From the NCBI GenBank assembly GCA_030035585.1, contig CM057477.1:62601447-62665446 (forward strand): a stretch of 64,000 bases of DNA, given 5' to 3'. A program made the position numbers and the translations under genes. The notes under the pieces were generated by a model. It saw only the letters and a list, made by a program, of their open reading frames with translations, made no database searches and was not told the origin of the DNA. Positions 44,510 to 55,454 of the stretch are shown one piece after another. Position 1 is the first letter of the stretch, and the number at the start of each line of letters is the position of its first letter. This stretch comes from Dugong dugon. Lineage: Eukaryota > Chordata > Mammalia > Sirenia > Dugongidae.

Positions 44510-44717
44510 AAGGAACCCTGCTGGCACAAAGGTTAAGCACTCGGCTGCTAAGTGAAAGGTTGGCGGTCCAAACCCACCCAACGGCTCTGCTGGAGAAAGA
44601 CCCTGCAATCCGCTCCCATAAGAATTACAGCCTAGAAAACCCAGTGGGAAGTTCTACTCTGTCACATGGGGTCACTATGAGTTGAAAATTGCCTCAACTG
44701 GCACCTAACAACAACAA
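44510..44717 (+). mobile_element. AfroSINE with RTE-like (AAC)n end
   Basis: Sense copy: ggaaccctgctggcacaaag, box B tggcggtccaaac, and an end of aactggcacctaacaacaac. That end is the closest among the SINEs here to an RTE 3' terminus. Confidence 0.93.
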
Positions 44718-44926
44718 GTCAATTGGTCACAAACCCATACTGAAGTCAGAGAAGAGGCTGTGCTTGGGAGGTTAAAATTTTGCGCAGCAAAAATAAAGGC
44801 TCACAACAAAGTCTAAAAGTGGTCATCCTGTGCAAGTAACACTTTTGTAAGTGTACTATTTGCTGTTTCACAACCAGAAAAGAAAGGAAGACCACCAAAT
44901 GGAAGGCTGCCCATCTAAATGTAAAG

Positions 44927-45105
44927 AGAATGGGCTTTGGATTCAGACAGAACTGGGTTGGAGACTTGGTTCCACCACTTCCCAGCCATGTGACGTCAGG
45001 AAAAGTTGCTTCACCTGCCCAGACCTTAGTTTGCTCATCTGTAAAATGAGGAGAGTCAAAGTATCTCCCTCATCGAGTTACCGGGAAGATTAAATTAAAG
45101 GATGC
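44927..45105 (+). repeat. MIR
   Basis: Sense MIR: gaatgggctttggattcaga, then ttagtttgctcatctgtaaa and atgaggagagtcaaag. Confidence 0.87.
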
Positions 45106-45289
45106 CTGTAACCAGCATCCAAAAAAAGAACATGCTCACTTAGATGGCAGCCAGCATTTTGGACCTGCTAGGAAATAAGATCACGCTACCCTTCCAGCCA
45201 AACTCCCAACTCATAGGAATAATGATAATTTGAAGAAAGAAAATGGAGGCATAGACAGTGGTGAGTGATCCTGCCTGTTAAATACAACG

Positions 45290-45430
45290 CATGGGGAAAT
45301 GAACCAATTATTTAATGAACATCTGAATGACAGTGCAGGACTGTCCTTGGCATTGTCAGAAGTATCACACAAGGACCCTGTCCTAGAAGAGGTTACAATC
45401 TAATTGTATAGAAAAACCATCTGAAACAAA
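45290..45430 (-). repeat. L2 fragment
   Basis: Antisense L2: tatttaatgaacatctgaat, then aggaccctgtcctagaagag and gttacaatctaattg. Confidence 0.6.
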
Positions 45431-45439
45431 GAATAATTT

Positions 45440-45529
45440 CATTGTTGTGGCTGTCGTGTATCTCATAGTGATCCCACATAACAGAGCAGAACTGCCCCCT
45501 AGGGTTTCTGTTGCACCACCAGGGCTCCG
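45440..45529 (-). mobile_element. AfroSINE, internally deleted
   Basis: Only ~90 bp: a 3' part (cattgttgtggctgtcgtgt ... cctagggtttc) joined directly to the head end (ttgcaccaccagggctcc). Perfect gaataattt repeats at 45431-45439 and 45530-45538 flank it. Confidence 0.9.
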
Positions 45530-45538
45530 GAATAATTT

Positions 45539-46203
45539 AGTACAAAGCCAAATAATACCTTCAGTGAAATAGGGGTTTGAGAAGAATGATATTAGTGTGG
45601 ACCTGCAAAAAAGTTTTTGAAGCGGGTGGGGCTGGGGGTCATGAGTAGTAACTAAGCTGCCTCCCAGCTCTGTTTTCAGCTGTCACCATGAGAAACCCAA
45701 GCTTCCCAGGCCATGCCTCATCCCCTGTATAGCTTTGTACACCCCTAGGCTAACCCGGTCTCACCACTTCCTACCCACCAACCTCTTCCCCTGTGCTCTC
45801 TGGAACTCATGAGCTGAAACACTGATATCTAAGCCTCTTTTCGAGAGTGATTTTAACATGTAAGGAGAGTAGACAGTCCATCCAGTATCTTCAGTTTCCC
45901 CAGTTCCTTGAACCTCTCACCTCCAAAGGCCCTGTCCTGCACCCTACCTCAGGCCCTGTTCCCACAGTCTTACCATTACCCTACCACAATCTCATTGTCA
46001 AGCATCACACTTTCAAGTCTCCACTTACATTTCCAACTCACTCCTTCAAGGTCAGTACTGAAACTCCAAAAGTTCTTCAGCTACATTTTCTCTTTCCCTC
46101 ATGCCCTTCCCCACTTAGATTTCATTGGCCATAACTATATTGATGAAGTCAAATGTATCCAATTTTCCTTTTTTTTAATGCATCAGACTTTTGATGTCAA
46201 GCC
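45539..46203. other. Unassigned non-coding stretch
   Basis: No gene is supported. A long sense frame, 45908-46483, crosses into the AfroSINE and is a chance frame. Confidence 0.4.
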
Positions 46204-46403
46204 TGTTGTTTTAGTTGCTGTCAAGTCGATTCTGACTCACAGAGAACCCATGTGTGCACAGCAGAACTACTCCATAAGGTTTCAAGGCTGTGACCTTTCA
46301 GAAGAAGATCACCTATCTTCTGAGGCGTCTCTGGGCGGGTTTGAACAGCCAATCTTTCAGCTAGCAGTTGAGAACTTAACTGTTTGTACCACCCAAGGAC
46401 TCC
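46204..46403 (-). mobile_element. AfroSINE
   Basis: Full-length antisense copy: tgttgttttagttgctgtca, with tRNA-like head tgtttgtaccacccaaggac. Confidence 0.93.
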
Positions 46404-46639
46404 TGCACTGGCCTTGCGTGCACCCTCATCTTCTTTTCCTTTTTCTCCTTCCCTCATACTCACATGGGGAAATCAAATCCTAGAAATGTCTAACTCCCCA
46501 ACCACTCTGTACCTGTACTCGAGCATCTGAACATGGCTGGAGAAGAACATTCTGCCAGGCTGATGAGTCTCAGTTTAAATTCATGACTGATAAGCTCAAG
46601 AAGCCCTCAATGCCACCAGACAATCCTACCACATTCCCT

Positions 46640-47183
46640 TATTCGCTCTTTCATTCTCCTGTATCAACATTTCATACCTGGACACTGAGCTTAAGATACC
46701 ACCTCCTACAGGAAGCTTTCCTCGACCTCTTCTCTGACCATCTTTAAGGCCAGAAGAGGTGCCTCACTTCAGTCCTCTTAAAATATTCTGTGCACGTATT
46801 TCACTTACCACCAAAAACAAAATAAAACCAGTTGCTGTCAAGTGGACTTCGACTCATGGTGACACCATCTGTTACAGAGTAGAACTGCATTCCGTTGAGC
46901 TTTCAAGGCTGTGACCTTTTGGAAGCAAATTGCCAGGCCTTTCTTCTGAGGCACCTCTGTGTGGATTCACTGCCAATCTTCAGGTTAATAGTCAAGCACT
47001 TAACTGTTTGTGCCACCCAAGAATTCCTGCACTTACCATGTATTGTAAGTATCTGTACACCCACTGGATGGTGGGATCCCTGAGGACAGGGACCAGATCC
47101 TTTTCCATGCCCTGCATCATGCCCAGTGTCCAGAACAGAGTAGGTCCTCAGTAAATGCTTGATGCATGGATGAATGAATGAAC
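46640..47183 (+). repeat. L2, split by AfroSINE
   Basis: Sense L2: left part with taccacctcctacaggaagc and ctttcctcgacctcttctc; right part with gaggacagggaccagatcct and agtaaatgcttgatgcatgg. The SINE at 46811-47029 interrupts it. Confidence 0.85.
46811..47029 (-). mobile_element. AfroSINE in L2
   Basis: Antisense copy flanked by cacttacca at 46802-46810 and 47030-47038. Its 3' tail appears as ccaaaaacaaaataaaacca. Confidence 0.94.
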
Positions 47184-47245
47184 CTACAAAGAAAGTAAAA
47201 GAGAAAAGGCTTCTTTCTAGTCATCCAAGTGATTTGCTAAATTGT

Positions 47246-47775
47246 AAGTTTTTTTTTAATTTTTTCCTTTAAATTTTATTTATTTTTTGTTGTTGTTGAG
47301 AATATACACAGCAAAACATCTGCCAATTCAACAGTTTCTATGTATACAATTTAGTGACATCGATTACATTTTTTTTGAGTTGTGCAACCATTCCAACGCT
47401 GCTTTTCTGAGTTGTTCCTCCCTCTTTAACATAAACTCACTGCCTCCCATCCAATCTTTTGAGTTGCTGTTGTCAATTTGATCCCATATAGTTAGTTCTT
47501 AAACGAGCATAATGCTTAAGGCAGATCTCTTTTACTAGTTAAGCTAAACTGTTGTTTGTTTTTAAGAAGACTTCAGGGGATATTTTCAGCTCAAGGTTCA
47601 AAGATTATCTCAGGGCAAGCGTTTCAGGGGTTCATCCACCCTCCGTGACTCCAGAAAGTCTAGATTCCATGAGAATTTCAAATTCTGTTCTACACTTTCC
47701 CCTTTTGATCAGGATTCTTCTATGGAGTCTTTGATCAAAATATTTAGTAATGGTAGCCAGGCACCATCTGTATGG
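47246..47775 (-). mobile_element. 5'-truncated L1, 3' UTR only
   Basis: Antisense tail of the L1 subfamily also seen at 14061-14493 and 21883-22149. It is contiguous here, from the T-rich start through agcataatgcttaaggcaga to aagattatctcagggcaagc and the gtagccaggcaccatc block. It gives the reference order that exposes the inversion at 14 kb. Confidence 0.85.
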
Positions 47776-48597
47776 TGTTTTTTTTTGTTTGTTTGTTTTT
47801 TGTTTTTTTTTTAACGTCTGAACCACTTTTTCCCAAAAGAATAGATACAAGGATGGTGGACTGACCACCAAAAGCTGCTCATGCATTGGGCAAAGTCCCT
47901 GAGACAGCTGTTGGAAAGCAAGTTGGATATATTTGTTTAACTCAGGACAGATTTCATTTGGAGATGCTCTCAAGCCTGCACTCATGAAATCTTAGAATAG
48001 TTTGGGGCCTGCAAGGAAATTCCATTTCATCCTCTGAGCTTGCCCAGCCCAACCTGAGTAGTAACCCAGCTTCATAGCAATATTATCCAATATTTTGGCA
48101 GATTTATGATTATATTCATTATTTTGAACTCAAATTCTTTAGAATATCAAAAAGACACTGGAAAAGAAAAGCATTTACCTTGAACAAAGCCAATCAAAAT
48201 GTTCACTTTCAGACGCTTTGTGGATTTGAAAAATTAAGACAGAACCTGAGGGAATGGGGAGGTGTGTGAACCCAAGTGAGGAAACGAAGGCCTGTTTGGC
48301 CCCAGTGTGTACCTGGGCAGACCAGGGAACCCCCTGAGTTGTATTCACCCTAACAACAATGGAGGTTATTATCCTGCTGCTGCCCTTCCCCAGGCCTGAC
48401 TGCATTATGTAATGCCTGTAACTACTCTGAGTTCCTTAGAGAGTGGGTATGAGCAAAACTTATGCTATCGTAAATATTCCAGCAACACTGGAGATCTAAC
48501 AGTCCTTTCTTTGTAATTTTTAAAAATTGTAAACCACAAATTCCCTCACAATTTGACCCAGCCAAGTTATGAGAAATGAAGCTGATCGTCTGAATTG
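47776..48597. other. Unassigned non-coding stretch
   Basis: Starts with a T/GT-rich tract, 47778-47815. No other element or gene is recognised. Confidence 0.35.
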
Positions 48598-48776
48598 TCG
48601 TTGTATGCTGTTGAGTCAATTCCAACTCATAGTGACCCTATAGGACAAAGTAGAACTGGCCCATAGGGTTTCCTAGGCTGTAATCTTTAGGGGAGCAGAT
48701 CACTAGGTCTTTTTTCCCTTGGAGTGGCTGGTGGGTTCGAAAAACCCTCCTTTAACCATTGTGCCACCAGGGCTCC
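48598..48776 (-). mobile_element. AfroSINE
   Basis: Antisense copy (tgctgttgagtcaattccaa to attgtgccaccagggctcc) with a deletion near the box B region (gggttcgaaaaaccctcc). Confidence 0.92.
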
Positions 48777-48909
48777 TAGATCATCCTAATACGTATGTGA
48801 TAACAAATGGAATTTTGGGGATTTTGACTGCTTTTTACTAAAAATAAAGTAGAATGCAAAAATACAGAACACACAGCTTCTCTGAGCCACACGACTGTGC
48901 TTTCCATGG

Positions 48910-49120
48910 TGGACATTTATTCACTCATCAAACATTTATTCAGCATCTTCTAAGTGCCAGGCATGGTGCTAGGCCAAGTTAAACCAAGAAGAATAAATCG
49001 TAGTGTCTCCTCTAGAGATGCTCACAGTGTAATGGGGGTGGAGGAGACAGACTATAAACATACCTCTACAATAACAAGTAGAACAACTTCAGAAGAGGTG
49101 CTCTGTAACATAAGTGCCAT
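48910..49120 (-). repeat. L2 3' end
   Basis: Antisense L2: catcaaacatttattcagca, then ctaagtgccaggcatggtgc and gctcacagtgtaatggggg. Confidence 0.8.
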
Positions 49121-49427
49121 CCACCAATATTTCCAGTTCTCCTTCCAGGCATGCTCAAGTTGCTTTGGTCCATAAAATGTTAGAGAACATGTTATGGGCA
49201 GAAGCACATAATTGCCATTGTGATTCTCTCCAGAGCTCTCATCTGTTATCTTGGTAAGCATGGACGTATGAGTTGACGTTAAGCTGCACTACTGAGCCAA
49301 ACATATGAGGAAATTCTCCCAAACCAATTCTCCCATCAACAAGAAATACATCTTTACATCTTTGTTGTTTTATATCTGTAAGATTTAGGGAGTGTTTGTT
49401 ACCCACCCATCCTGACTAATAGAAGAA

Positions 49428-49655
49428 CATACTAAGTGCTTTGAGACTACAGAGGAAGGAACTTAATGAAGTCAAAGAGACATGCACAGTGGAGGTGACA
49501 TCTGAGCTGAGTAAGGGACATGGGCAACGGTGAGGAGTCTGGTGTGGCTGGAGGGAGTATGTATACAGTGTGAGGAGTCTTAATATGTAAAAATATTCAG
49601 GCTGAAGAGCACTGGATGTTATGCTAAGGAGCTAAGACTGATTTCCCAGAACCAG
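49428..49655 (-). repeat. L2 fragment
   Basis: Antisense L2 continuing the same element type: tggaggtgacatctgagctg, then gtgtggctggagggag. Separated from 48910-49120 by unassigned sequence. Confidence 0.65.
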
Positions 49656-49949
49656 TGTTTCCCAAAGGGTGGATAAGAACCAGCCAGTTTCTCCAACAGA
49701 GCTTACAAAATATCATTCCCTTAAAATATTCTTTTAGAACTTCTAATTGCATCAAGGAGAAAGTCTTGGTGTGTTGCTCCTCGTCTCACTTGGAATAACA
49801 ACTCAAGTTGTGTCAGTAACCTGCCTGGCCCTACAAGAACTTGACTTCCAGTTACATCTCTGAGCTTGCTCAGTAACTTGCCTCCTTCACTTGACTGGAG
49901 TCACACTAGCCTCCTTGCAGTTCCTTGAACATGACAGGCATACTCCTAT

Positions 49950-50195
49950 GCTTTCTTCTAGAAGTTTCATTGTTTTTGCTCTTACATTGAGATCTCTAGT
50001 TCATTTTGAGTTAATTTTTCTGCACAGAATGAGGATCTAAGTGCTTGTTTTTGCATATGGATACCCAGTTGCTCCAGCACATTTCTCCCATTGTTGAGAA
50101 GATTATCTTTCCTCCTACCCACTCTTATAAAAAACCAACTGATCACAAATGTGTGGATTTATTTCTGAACTCTATTCTCTATCATTGGCCTGTAT
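49950..50195 (-). repeat. Old L1 (L1M) ORF2 fragment, left part
   Basis: Antisense ORF2: ttcattttgagttaattttt, gcatatggatacccagttgc, then atttatttctgaactctatt. It continues on the far side of the nested block at about 54191. Confidence 0.85.
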
Positions 50196-50290
50196 AAAAA
50201 AAAAAAAAAAAAAAAAAACCCTTTGCCGTTGAGCTGATCTCGACCCATAGCAACCCCATGTATTAAAGAGTAGAACTGCTCCATAGAGTT
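50196..50290 (-). mobile_element. AfroSINE, truncated at L1 junction
   Basis: The A-run 50196-50218 marks its T-tail, followed by ccctttgccgttgagctgat to gctccatagagttt. It stops where the antisense L1 begins. The tRNA-like half is not found beyond the L1, suggesting a deletion on insertion. Confidence 0.85.
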
Positions 50291-50300
50291 TCTTTTTTAT

Positions 50301-50335
50301 TGCGTGTGTGTGGGTGTGTGCGCGCGCACACGCGA
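50301..50335. repeat. GT/CG alternating tract
   Basis: The tract gcgtgtgtgtgggtgtgtgc runs into gcgcgcacacgcg, including the palindrome gtgtgcgcgcgcacac. It lies within the L1 3' end. Confidence 0.85.
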
Positions 50336-52133
50336 GCTCTAGGTGAAAGTTTACAGCGCAAATTAGTTCTCTTTCAACAATTCATACACAAATTGTTTTA
50401 TGACATTGGTTGCAATCCCCTCCATGTGTCAACACTCCACCCCTTCCACAACCCAATTCTCCCTTACTATCTGTCCTTTTTTCCTGTCCCTTCCTGCCTT
50501 CTTGTCTCTGCTTTTGGGCAAGTGTTGCCTTTTTCGTCTCGTGTATATGATTTAACGAAGAAGCACTTTCCTTATGTGCGTTGGTTTTTGTTTTATAGAC
50601 CTGTCTTATCTTTGGGAGTGACTTCGGTTCTGAGTTCAAAGGGTGCCCAGGGGCCATAGTCTTAGGGGTTCTTCCAGTCTCTGTCAGACTAGTAAGTCTG
50701 GTCTGTTTTTTTGTGAATTTGAATTTTGTTCTACATTTTTCTTCCATTCTGTCTGGGACCCTCTATTGTAATCCCTGTCAGAGCATTGGTGGTGGTAGCC
50801 AGGAACAATTTAGTTCTTCTGGGATTAGGCTGGTAGAGGCTGTGGTACTTGTGGTCCATTAGTCCTTTGAACTAATATTTCCCTTGTGTCTTTGGTTTTC
50901 TTCATTCTCCTTTGCTCTGGATGGGATAGGGCCAGTAGATGTCTCTTAGAGGGCTGCTTACAAGCTTTTAAGACCCCAAACGCTACTCTACAAAGTTGGA
51001 TGTAGACCATTTTCTTTATAAACTTTATTATGCCAGTTGACCCAGACGACACCTGCAACCATGGTCCCCAGCCCTCTGCCCCAGTAACTCAGTCACCTCA
51101 GGGCGTTTGAATATGTCTATTAAGCTTCTGGGACTTTGCCTTGGTGAAGTTGTGCTGACTTCCCCTATATCGTGTACTGTCTTTCCCTTCACCAAAGTTA
51201 ACACTTATCTACTATTTAGTTAATGATTTTCCCTGCTCAACCGTCTCCTCCCTCATAACCATCAAAGATTGTTTCTTTCTGTGTGTAAACCTTTTCTAAA
51301 GTGGTCTCATACAGTATTTATCCTTTTGTGATTGACTTATTTCACTCAGCAGATTGCCCTCCAGATTCATCCATGTCGTGAGATATTTCACAGATTCATC
51401 ATTGTTCCTTATCGTTACATAATACTCCATTGTGTGTGTAACATAATTTGTTTAACCATTCATCTGTTGATGACCTAGGTTGTTTCCATCTTTTTGCTAT
51501 TGTGAATAATGCTTCAATGAACATGGGTCTGCATATGACTATTCCTACGACAGCTCGTATTCCTCTAGGATATATTCCTAGAAGTGGGATTGCTGGATCA
51601 TGTGTTACTTCTATTTCTAGCTTTTTAAGGAAGCACCATATTGCTTTCCATAGTGGTTGTACCATTTTACGTTCCCATCAGCAGTACATAAGAGTTCCAA
51701 TCTCCCTGCAACCTCTCCAACACTTGTTATTTTTTGTTGTTTGATCAGTGCCAGTAATGTTGAGGTAAGGCGGTATCTCAAGGTGGTTTTGATTGCATTT
51801 CTCTAATGGTTAATGATCTTGAGTATTTCCTCATGTGTCTGTTAGCTGCCTGGATGTCTTATTTGGTGAAGTGTCTGTTCACATCCTTTGCCCAATTTTT
51901 AATTAGATCATTTGTCTTCTCGTTGTTGAAGTGTTGCAGTATCTTGTAGATTTTAGAGATTAGACCCTTGTTGGATATGTTGCGTAGCCAAAAATTTTTT
52001 CCCAGTCTGTAGGTTCTCTTTTTACTCCTTTGGTGAAGTCTTTTGATGAGCATAAGTGTTTCAGGAGCTCCCACTTATCTAGTTTATCTTCTGGTGTTTG
52101 TGCATGGTTAGCTATTGCTTGCATCCTATTCAG

Positions 52134-52300
52134 AGACCTGGTGGTGCAGTGGTTAAGAGCTAAGGCTGCTGACCAAAAGGTCGGCAGTTCGAATCCACCA
52201 GCCGCTCCTTGGAAACCCTATAGAGTAGTTCTACTCTGTCCTATACTGTCATTATGATTAGGAATCGACTCGACGGCAACAAGTTTGGTTTTTTTGGTAT
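52134..52300 (+). mobile_element. AfroSINE inside L1
   Basis: Sense copy: gacctggtggtgcagtggtt, box B gcagttcgaatcc, and T-rich tail aagtttggtttttttggt. It is among the better-preserved copies, as expected for an insert younger than the L1. Confidence 0.94.
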
Positions 52301-52968
52301 TAGTGCTCTTAGCATTGTCCTTATTCTTTTCTTCCATGATGTTTATAGTTTTAGGTTTTATACTTAGGTATTTGATCCATTTTGAATTAGTTTTTGTGTT
52401 TGGTGTGAGGTATGGGTCCTATTTCATTTTTTTCACAGATGGACATCCAGTTTTGCCAGCACCATTTGTTAAAGAGACTGTCTTTTCCTCATTTAATGGA
52501 ATTTGGGCCTTTGTCAAAGATCAGCTGACTATAGGTGGATGGATTTAAACCTGGGTTCTCAATTCTGTTCTGTTAGTCTGCGTGTCTGTCATTGTACCAC
52601 TATCATGCTGTTTTGACTACCGTACCTTTATAGTATGTTCTAAGATCAGGTAGTGTGAGGCCTTCTACTTTGTTCTTCTTTTTCAATGATGCTTTACTTA
52701 TCTGGGGCCTCTGTCCTTTTCATATAAAGTTAGTGATTAGCTTTTCCATCTTGTTAAAGAATGCTGTTGGTATTTGGATCAGGATCGCTTTGTACCAGTA
52801 GATCACTTTGGATAGAAAGACATTTTCACTATCATGAGTCTTCCTATCCATGGGCAAAGTATGTTTTTCCATTTATGTAAGTCTCTTTTGGTTTCTTGCA
52901 TTTGTATTTTGTAGTTTTCTTTCTATAGCTCTTTCACATCCCTGGTCAGATTTATTCCTAAGTGTGTG

Positions 52969-53403
52969 GGATACCATGATGGTAGATAAGGCTACCTGTA
53001 AGTCCACGGATGGTAGTTTTGGCAGAAGCATTGTGTGCAGGGAAGGCAAATCCATATCCAGAGTAAGTGTCTATTCCAGTAAGGACAAAACGCTGCCCTT
53101 TCCATGGTGGAAGTGGTTCAGTGGAATCAACTTGCCACCAGGTTGCTGGCTGATCCTCGAGGAGTGGTGCCCTATCAGGGACTCAGTGTTGGTCTCTGCT
53201 ACTGGCAAACTGGGCACTCAGCAGTGGCTGTAGTGAAGCTGGCCTTGGTGAGTGGAAGTTCATGTTGCTGAGCCTATGCATAACCTCCATCTCTGCCACC
53301 ATGGCCACTTTGTTCATAAGCCATTGGGCAATGATGGGAGTGGCTAGGGAAAGAGAAAGACTGGTTTCCACAGAATGCAAAATCCTATCCACTTGATTGT
53401 TAA
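52969..53403 (-). pseudogene. ERVL pol (integrase) patch inside L1
   Basis: About 435 bp resembling ERVL integrase on the minus strand: gataccatgatggtagataa, tggcagaagcattgtgtgca, ctccatctctgccaccatgg. It replaces roughly 30 bp of L1 ORF2 between ttattcctaagt and attgttataaatgatattg. No LTR, poly(A) or target duplication is visible. The part at 53170-53340 is homologous to 37716-37890. No intact frame exists. Confidence 0.78.
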
Positions 53404-54034
53404 AAATTGTTATAAATGATATTGTTTTCCTGATTTCTTTTTTGAAGTTCTCTTTGTTGGTGTATAGCAATCCAACTGATTTTTATATATTGATCTTGTA
53501 CCCTGCTATTCTGCTGAATCTTTCTATTAGATCTAGTAGTTTTCTTGTGGAATCTTTGGGGTTCTCTATGTATAGTATTATCTGCAAATAGGGATAGTTT
53601 TACTTCTTCCTTTCCAATTTGTATGCCCTTTATTTCTTTCTCTTGCCTTGTTGTTCTAGCGAGGACTTCTAGCACAATGTTAAATAGGAGTGGTGACAAA
53701 GGGCATCCTTGTCTTGTTCCCATTCTCAGGGGAATGCTTTCAGCCTCTCTCCATTGAGAATGATGTTAGCTGTTGGTTTTGTAGAGATGTCGTTTATTAC
53801 ATTGAGGAATTTCCCTTCTATTCCTATTTTGCTGAGAGTTTTTTTAATCAGGAATGGGTGTTGGCCTTTATCAAATGACTTTTCTGTGTCAATTGAGATG
53901 ATTATGTGATCCTTTTGTCCTATTTATATGATGTATTACTTTGATTGATTTTCTAATGTTGAACCATCCTGGCATACCTAGACTGCACATTTCACCTCCT
54001 TAAAAATACGTGTGCGTGTATGTGTATATTTAAA

Positions 54035-54190
54035 ACCAAAAACCAAACCTGTTGCCAACAAGTTGATTCCAACTCATAGCGACCCTATACGACAGAGCAG
54101 AACTGCCCCATAGGGTTGCCAACGAAGACCCGTGGATTTGAACTGCCGACCTTTTGGTTAACAGCCGAGCTGTTAACCACTACGCCACCA
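54035..54190 (-). mobile_element. AfroSINE, T-tailed subfamily
   Basis: Antisense copy: aaaaaccaaacctgttgcca to the head taaccactacgccacca. It sits exactly at the right junction between the nested block and the old L1. Confidence 0.93.
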
Positions 54191-54345
54191 CATTTACAGT
54201 AAGTTTTAAAATCAGGTAGTGTAAGTCCTCCAACTCTGTTCTTCTTTTTCAAAACTATTTTGGCAATTTTTGCTCCTTTGTATGTTCAAATAAGTTTTAG
54301 GAAAATCCATGTATTTTTTTGAATGCCACAGTTTTTAATCTTATG
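54191..54345 (-). repeat. Old L1 (L1M) ORF2 fragment, right part
   Basis: Antisense ORF2 that follows directly on 49950-50195: agtaagttttaaaatcaggt, then cctccaactctgttcttctt and tgttcaaataagttttagg. Confidence 0.85.
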
Positions 54346-54519
54346 TAAACAATTACAGATTTCTTTCACCTTTCTTTTCCTCTGAGAGGTCACAATTTAA
54401 TCTGACTTGAACAAAAGAAGGTTATCAATAGTTTAAAGTATAAAAGGTTGTGCCTGGGGTATAATAGGCACTAAAGAAATAATAGCTCTTTTCTCCTTTC
54501 CACACCCCCACTTGCATTT

Positions 54520-54730
54520 CCAATGGAAGTTGGAAGTCAGAAAGACAGAGGCTTAAATTTTGCCTCTATCAGTTACCAAGTGGGTGATCTTAGGCAAATT
54601 CTTAAACCTCACTGAGTTTCATTTCTGCATCTGTAAAACGGAGATAACAATATCTACCTCATAGGGTTGTTATAGCTATAAAGTGTAACATGCCAGGTAC
54701 ATAAAAAGGTTGAGTAAATATTTTATGGAT
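54520..54730 (+). repeat. MIR
   Basis: Sense MIR: gggtgatcttaggcaaattc, then catctgtaaaacggagataa and ctacctcatagggttgttat. Confidence 0.88.
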
Positions 54731-55099
54731 GAATGTGTAAGTAAATGAAGAGTTGGTGATTATTCAAGCTATATGACAGAATGAACCAATGGCACGCCAG
54801 GACTTCATGTTAAAGATACATTTGGGAGAGAAAGCTCATATCCTTATTTCCCACAGACATTCCTGGTAGGAAATTGACCTCCCAGACTCTGTGTCTCTCT
54901 GATGACAAGTACGAAGTATATTCAAAACTCCTCCCAGAGGAGTCCTCCTAAGATTTTCAGAATTCAGGGGTCTACTTTTCTTTTTTTTGCATTCTATATA
55001 ACTCCTTTATTACTCAGTACTGCCTTAGTCTTGGGCAAGAGAGAAACTTCCCTTTGCCTCTAAAGTTTCCAGAAATGCCCAGAATGCCCAGTTAACTTT

Positions 55100-55215
55100 G
55101 AATTTCAGATAAACAATGAACAATATTTTAGTGTAAGTATGCTCCATGCATGTTCCATGCAATATTTGGGACATACTTATACTAAAAAAGTAGTCACTGT
55201 TTATCTGAAATTTTT
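55100..55215 (+). ncRNA. MER53-type hairpin resembling mir-1302
   Basis: Arms 55100-55142 and 55170-55215 are near-perfect reverse complements (aatttcagataaac on the left, gtttatctgaaatt on the right). The predicted hairpin has a ~30-base loop. Positions 55166-55186 (ttgggacatacttatacta plus aa) differ at a single base from the mature human miR-1302 as I remember it. That family arose from the MER53 DNA transposon. Whether this copy is transcribed or processed is unknown; it may be only a fossil element. Confidence 0.6.
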
Positions 55216-55246
55216 GTCCCATGCTTTAGAGAGCCTTACATGTCAT

Positions 55247-55454
55247 AAACTAGTTGTCATGTAGTTGATTCCAACTTTCCAACACACGGCGACCCCTATG
55301 TGTCAGAGGAGAACTGCACTCCATGGGGTTTTCAGTGGATGGTTTTTCGGAAGTAGATCTCCAGGCCTTTCTTCCAAGTGCCTCTGGGTGAACTCAATCC
55401 CCAAACTTTAGTTTAGCAGCCGAGCACATTAACCATTTGCACTACCCAGAGACT
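55247..55454 (-). mobile_element. AfroSINE
   Basis: Full-length antisense copy from actagttgtcatgtagttga to gcactacccagagactc. A further ~35-bp stub of a second AfroSINE 3' end (attgccatcaagttgtttct) follows at 55463-55497. Confidence 0.92.

Larger units (their letters stand above)
50291..53981 (-). mobile_element. 5'-truncated younger L1 with nested inserts
   Basis: Antisense L1 of the younger lineage. The 3' UTR is at 50291 to about 51320, and ORF2 runs from its C-terminus (about 51320) to the reverse transcriptase N-terminal part (53981). An AfroSINE sits at 52134-52300 and a patch of ERVL pol at 52969-53403. It is inserted beside a truncated AfroSINE and inside an older L1. Confidence 0.9.
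51320..53981 (-). pseudogene. L1 ORF2 fragment, antisense, disrupted
   Basis: Minus-strand fragments read [20 protein letters not shown] (reverse transcriptase) near 53720 and a damaged FADN in place of the catalytic FADD near 53580. [14 protein letters not shown] lies near 52030, and [18 protein letters not shown] in the C-terminal part near 51600. Many frameshifts, one SINE and one ERVL patch break it. The endonuclease half is missing because of 5' truncation. Confidence 0.9.

Noticed and set aside
45908-46483. 191-codon sense open frame
   Set aside because: It crosses from unique sequence into an antisense AfroSINE, so most of its C-terminal half is transposon read in a meaningless frame. 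No domain is visible.
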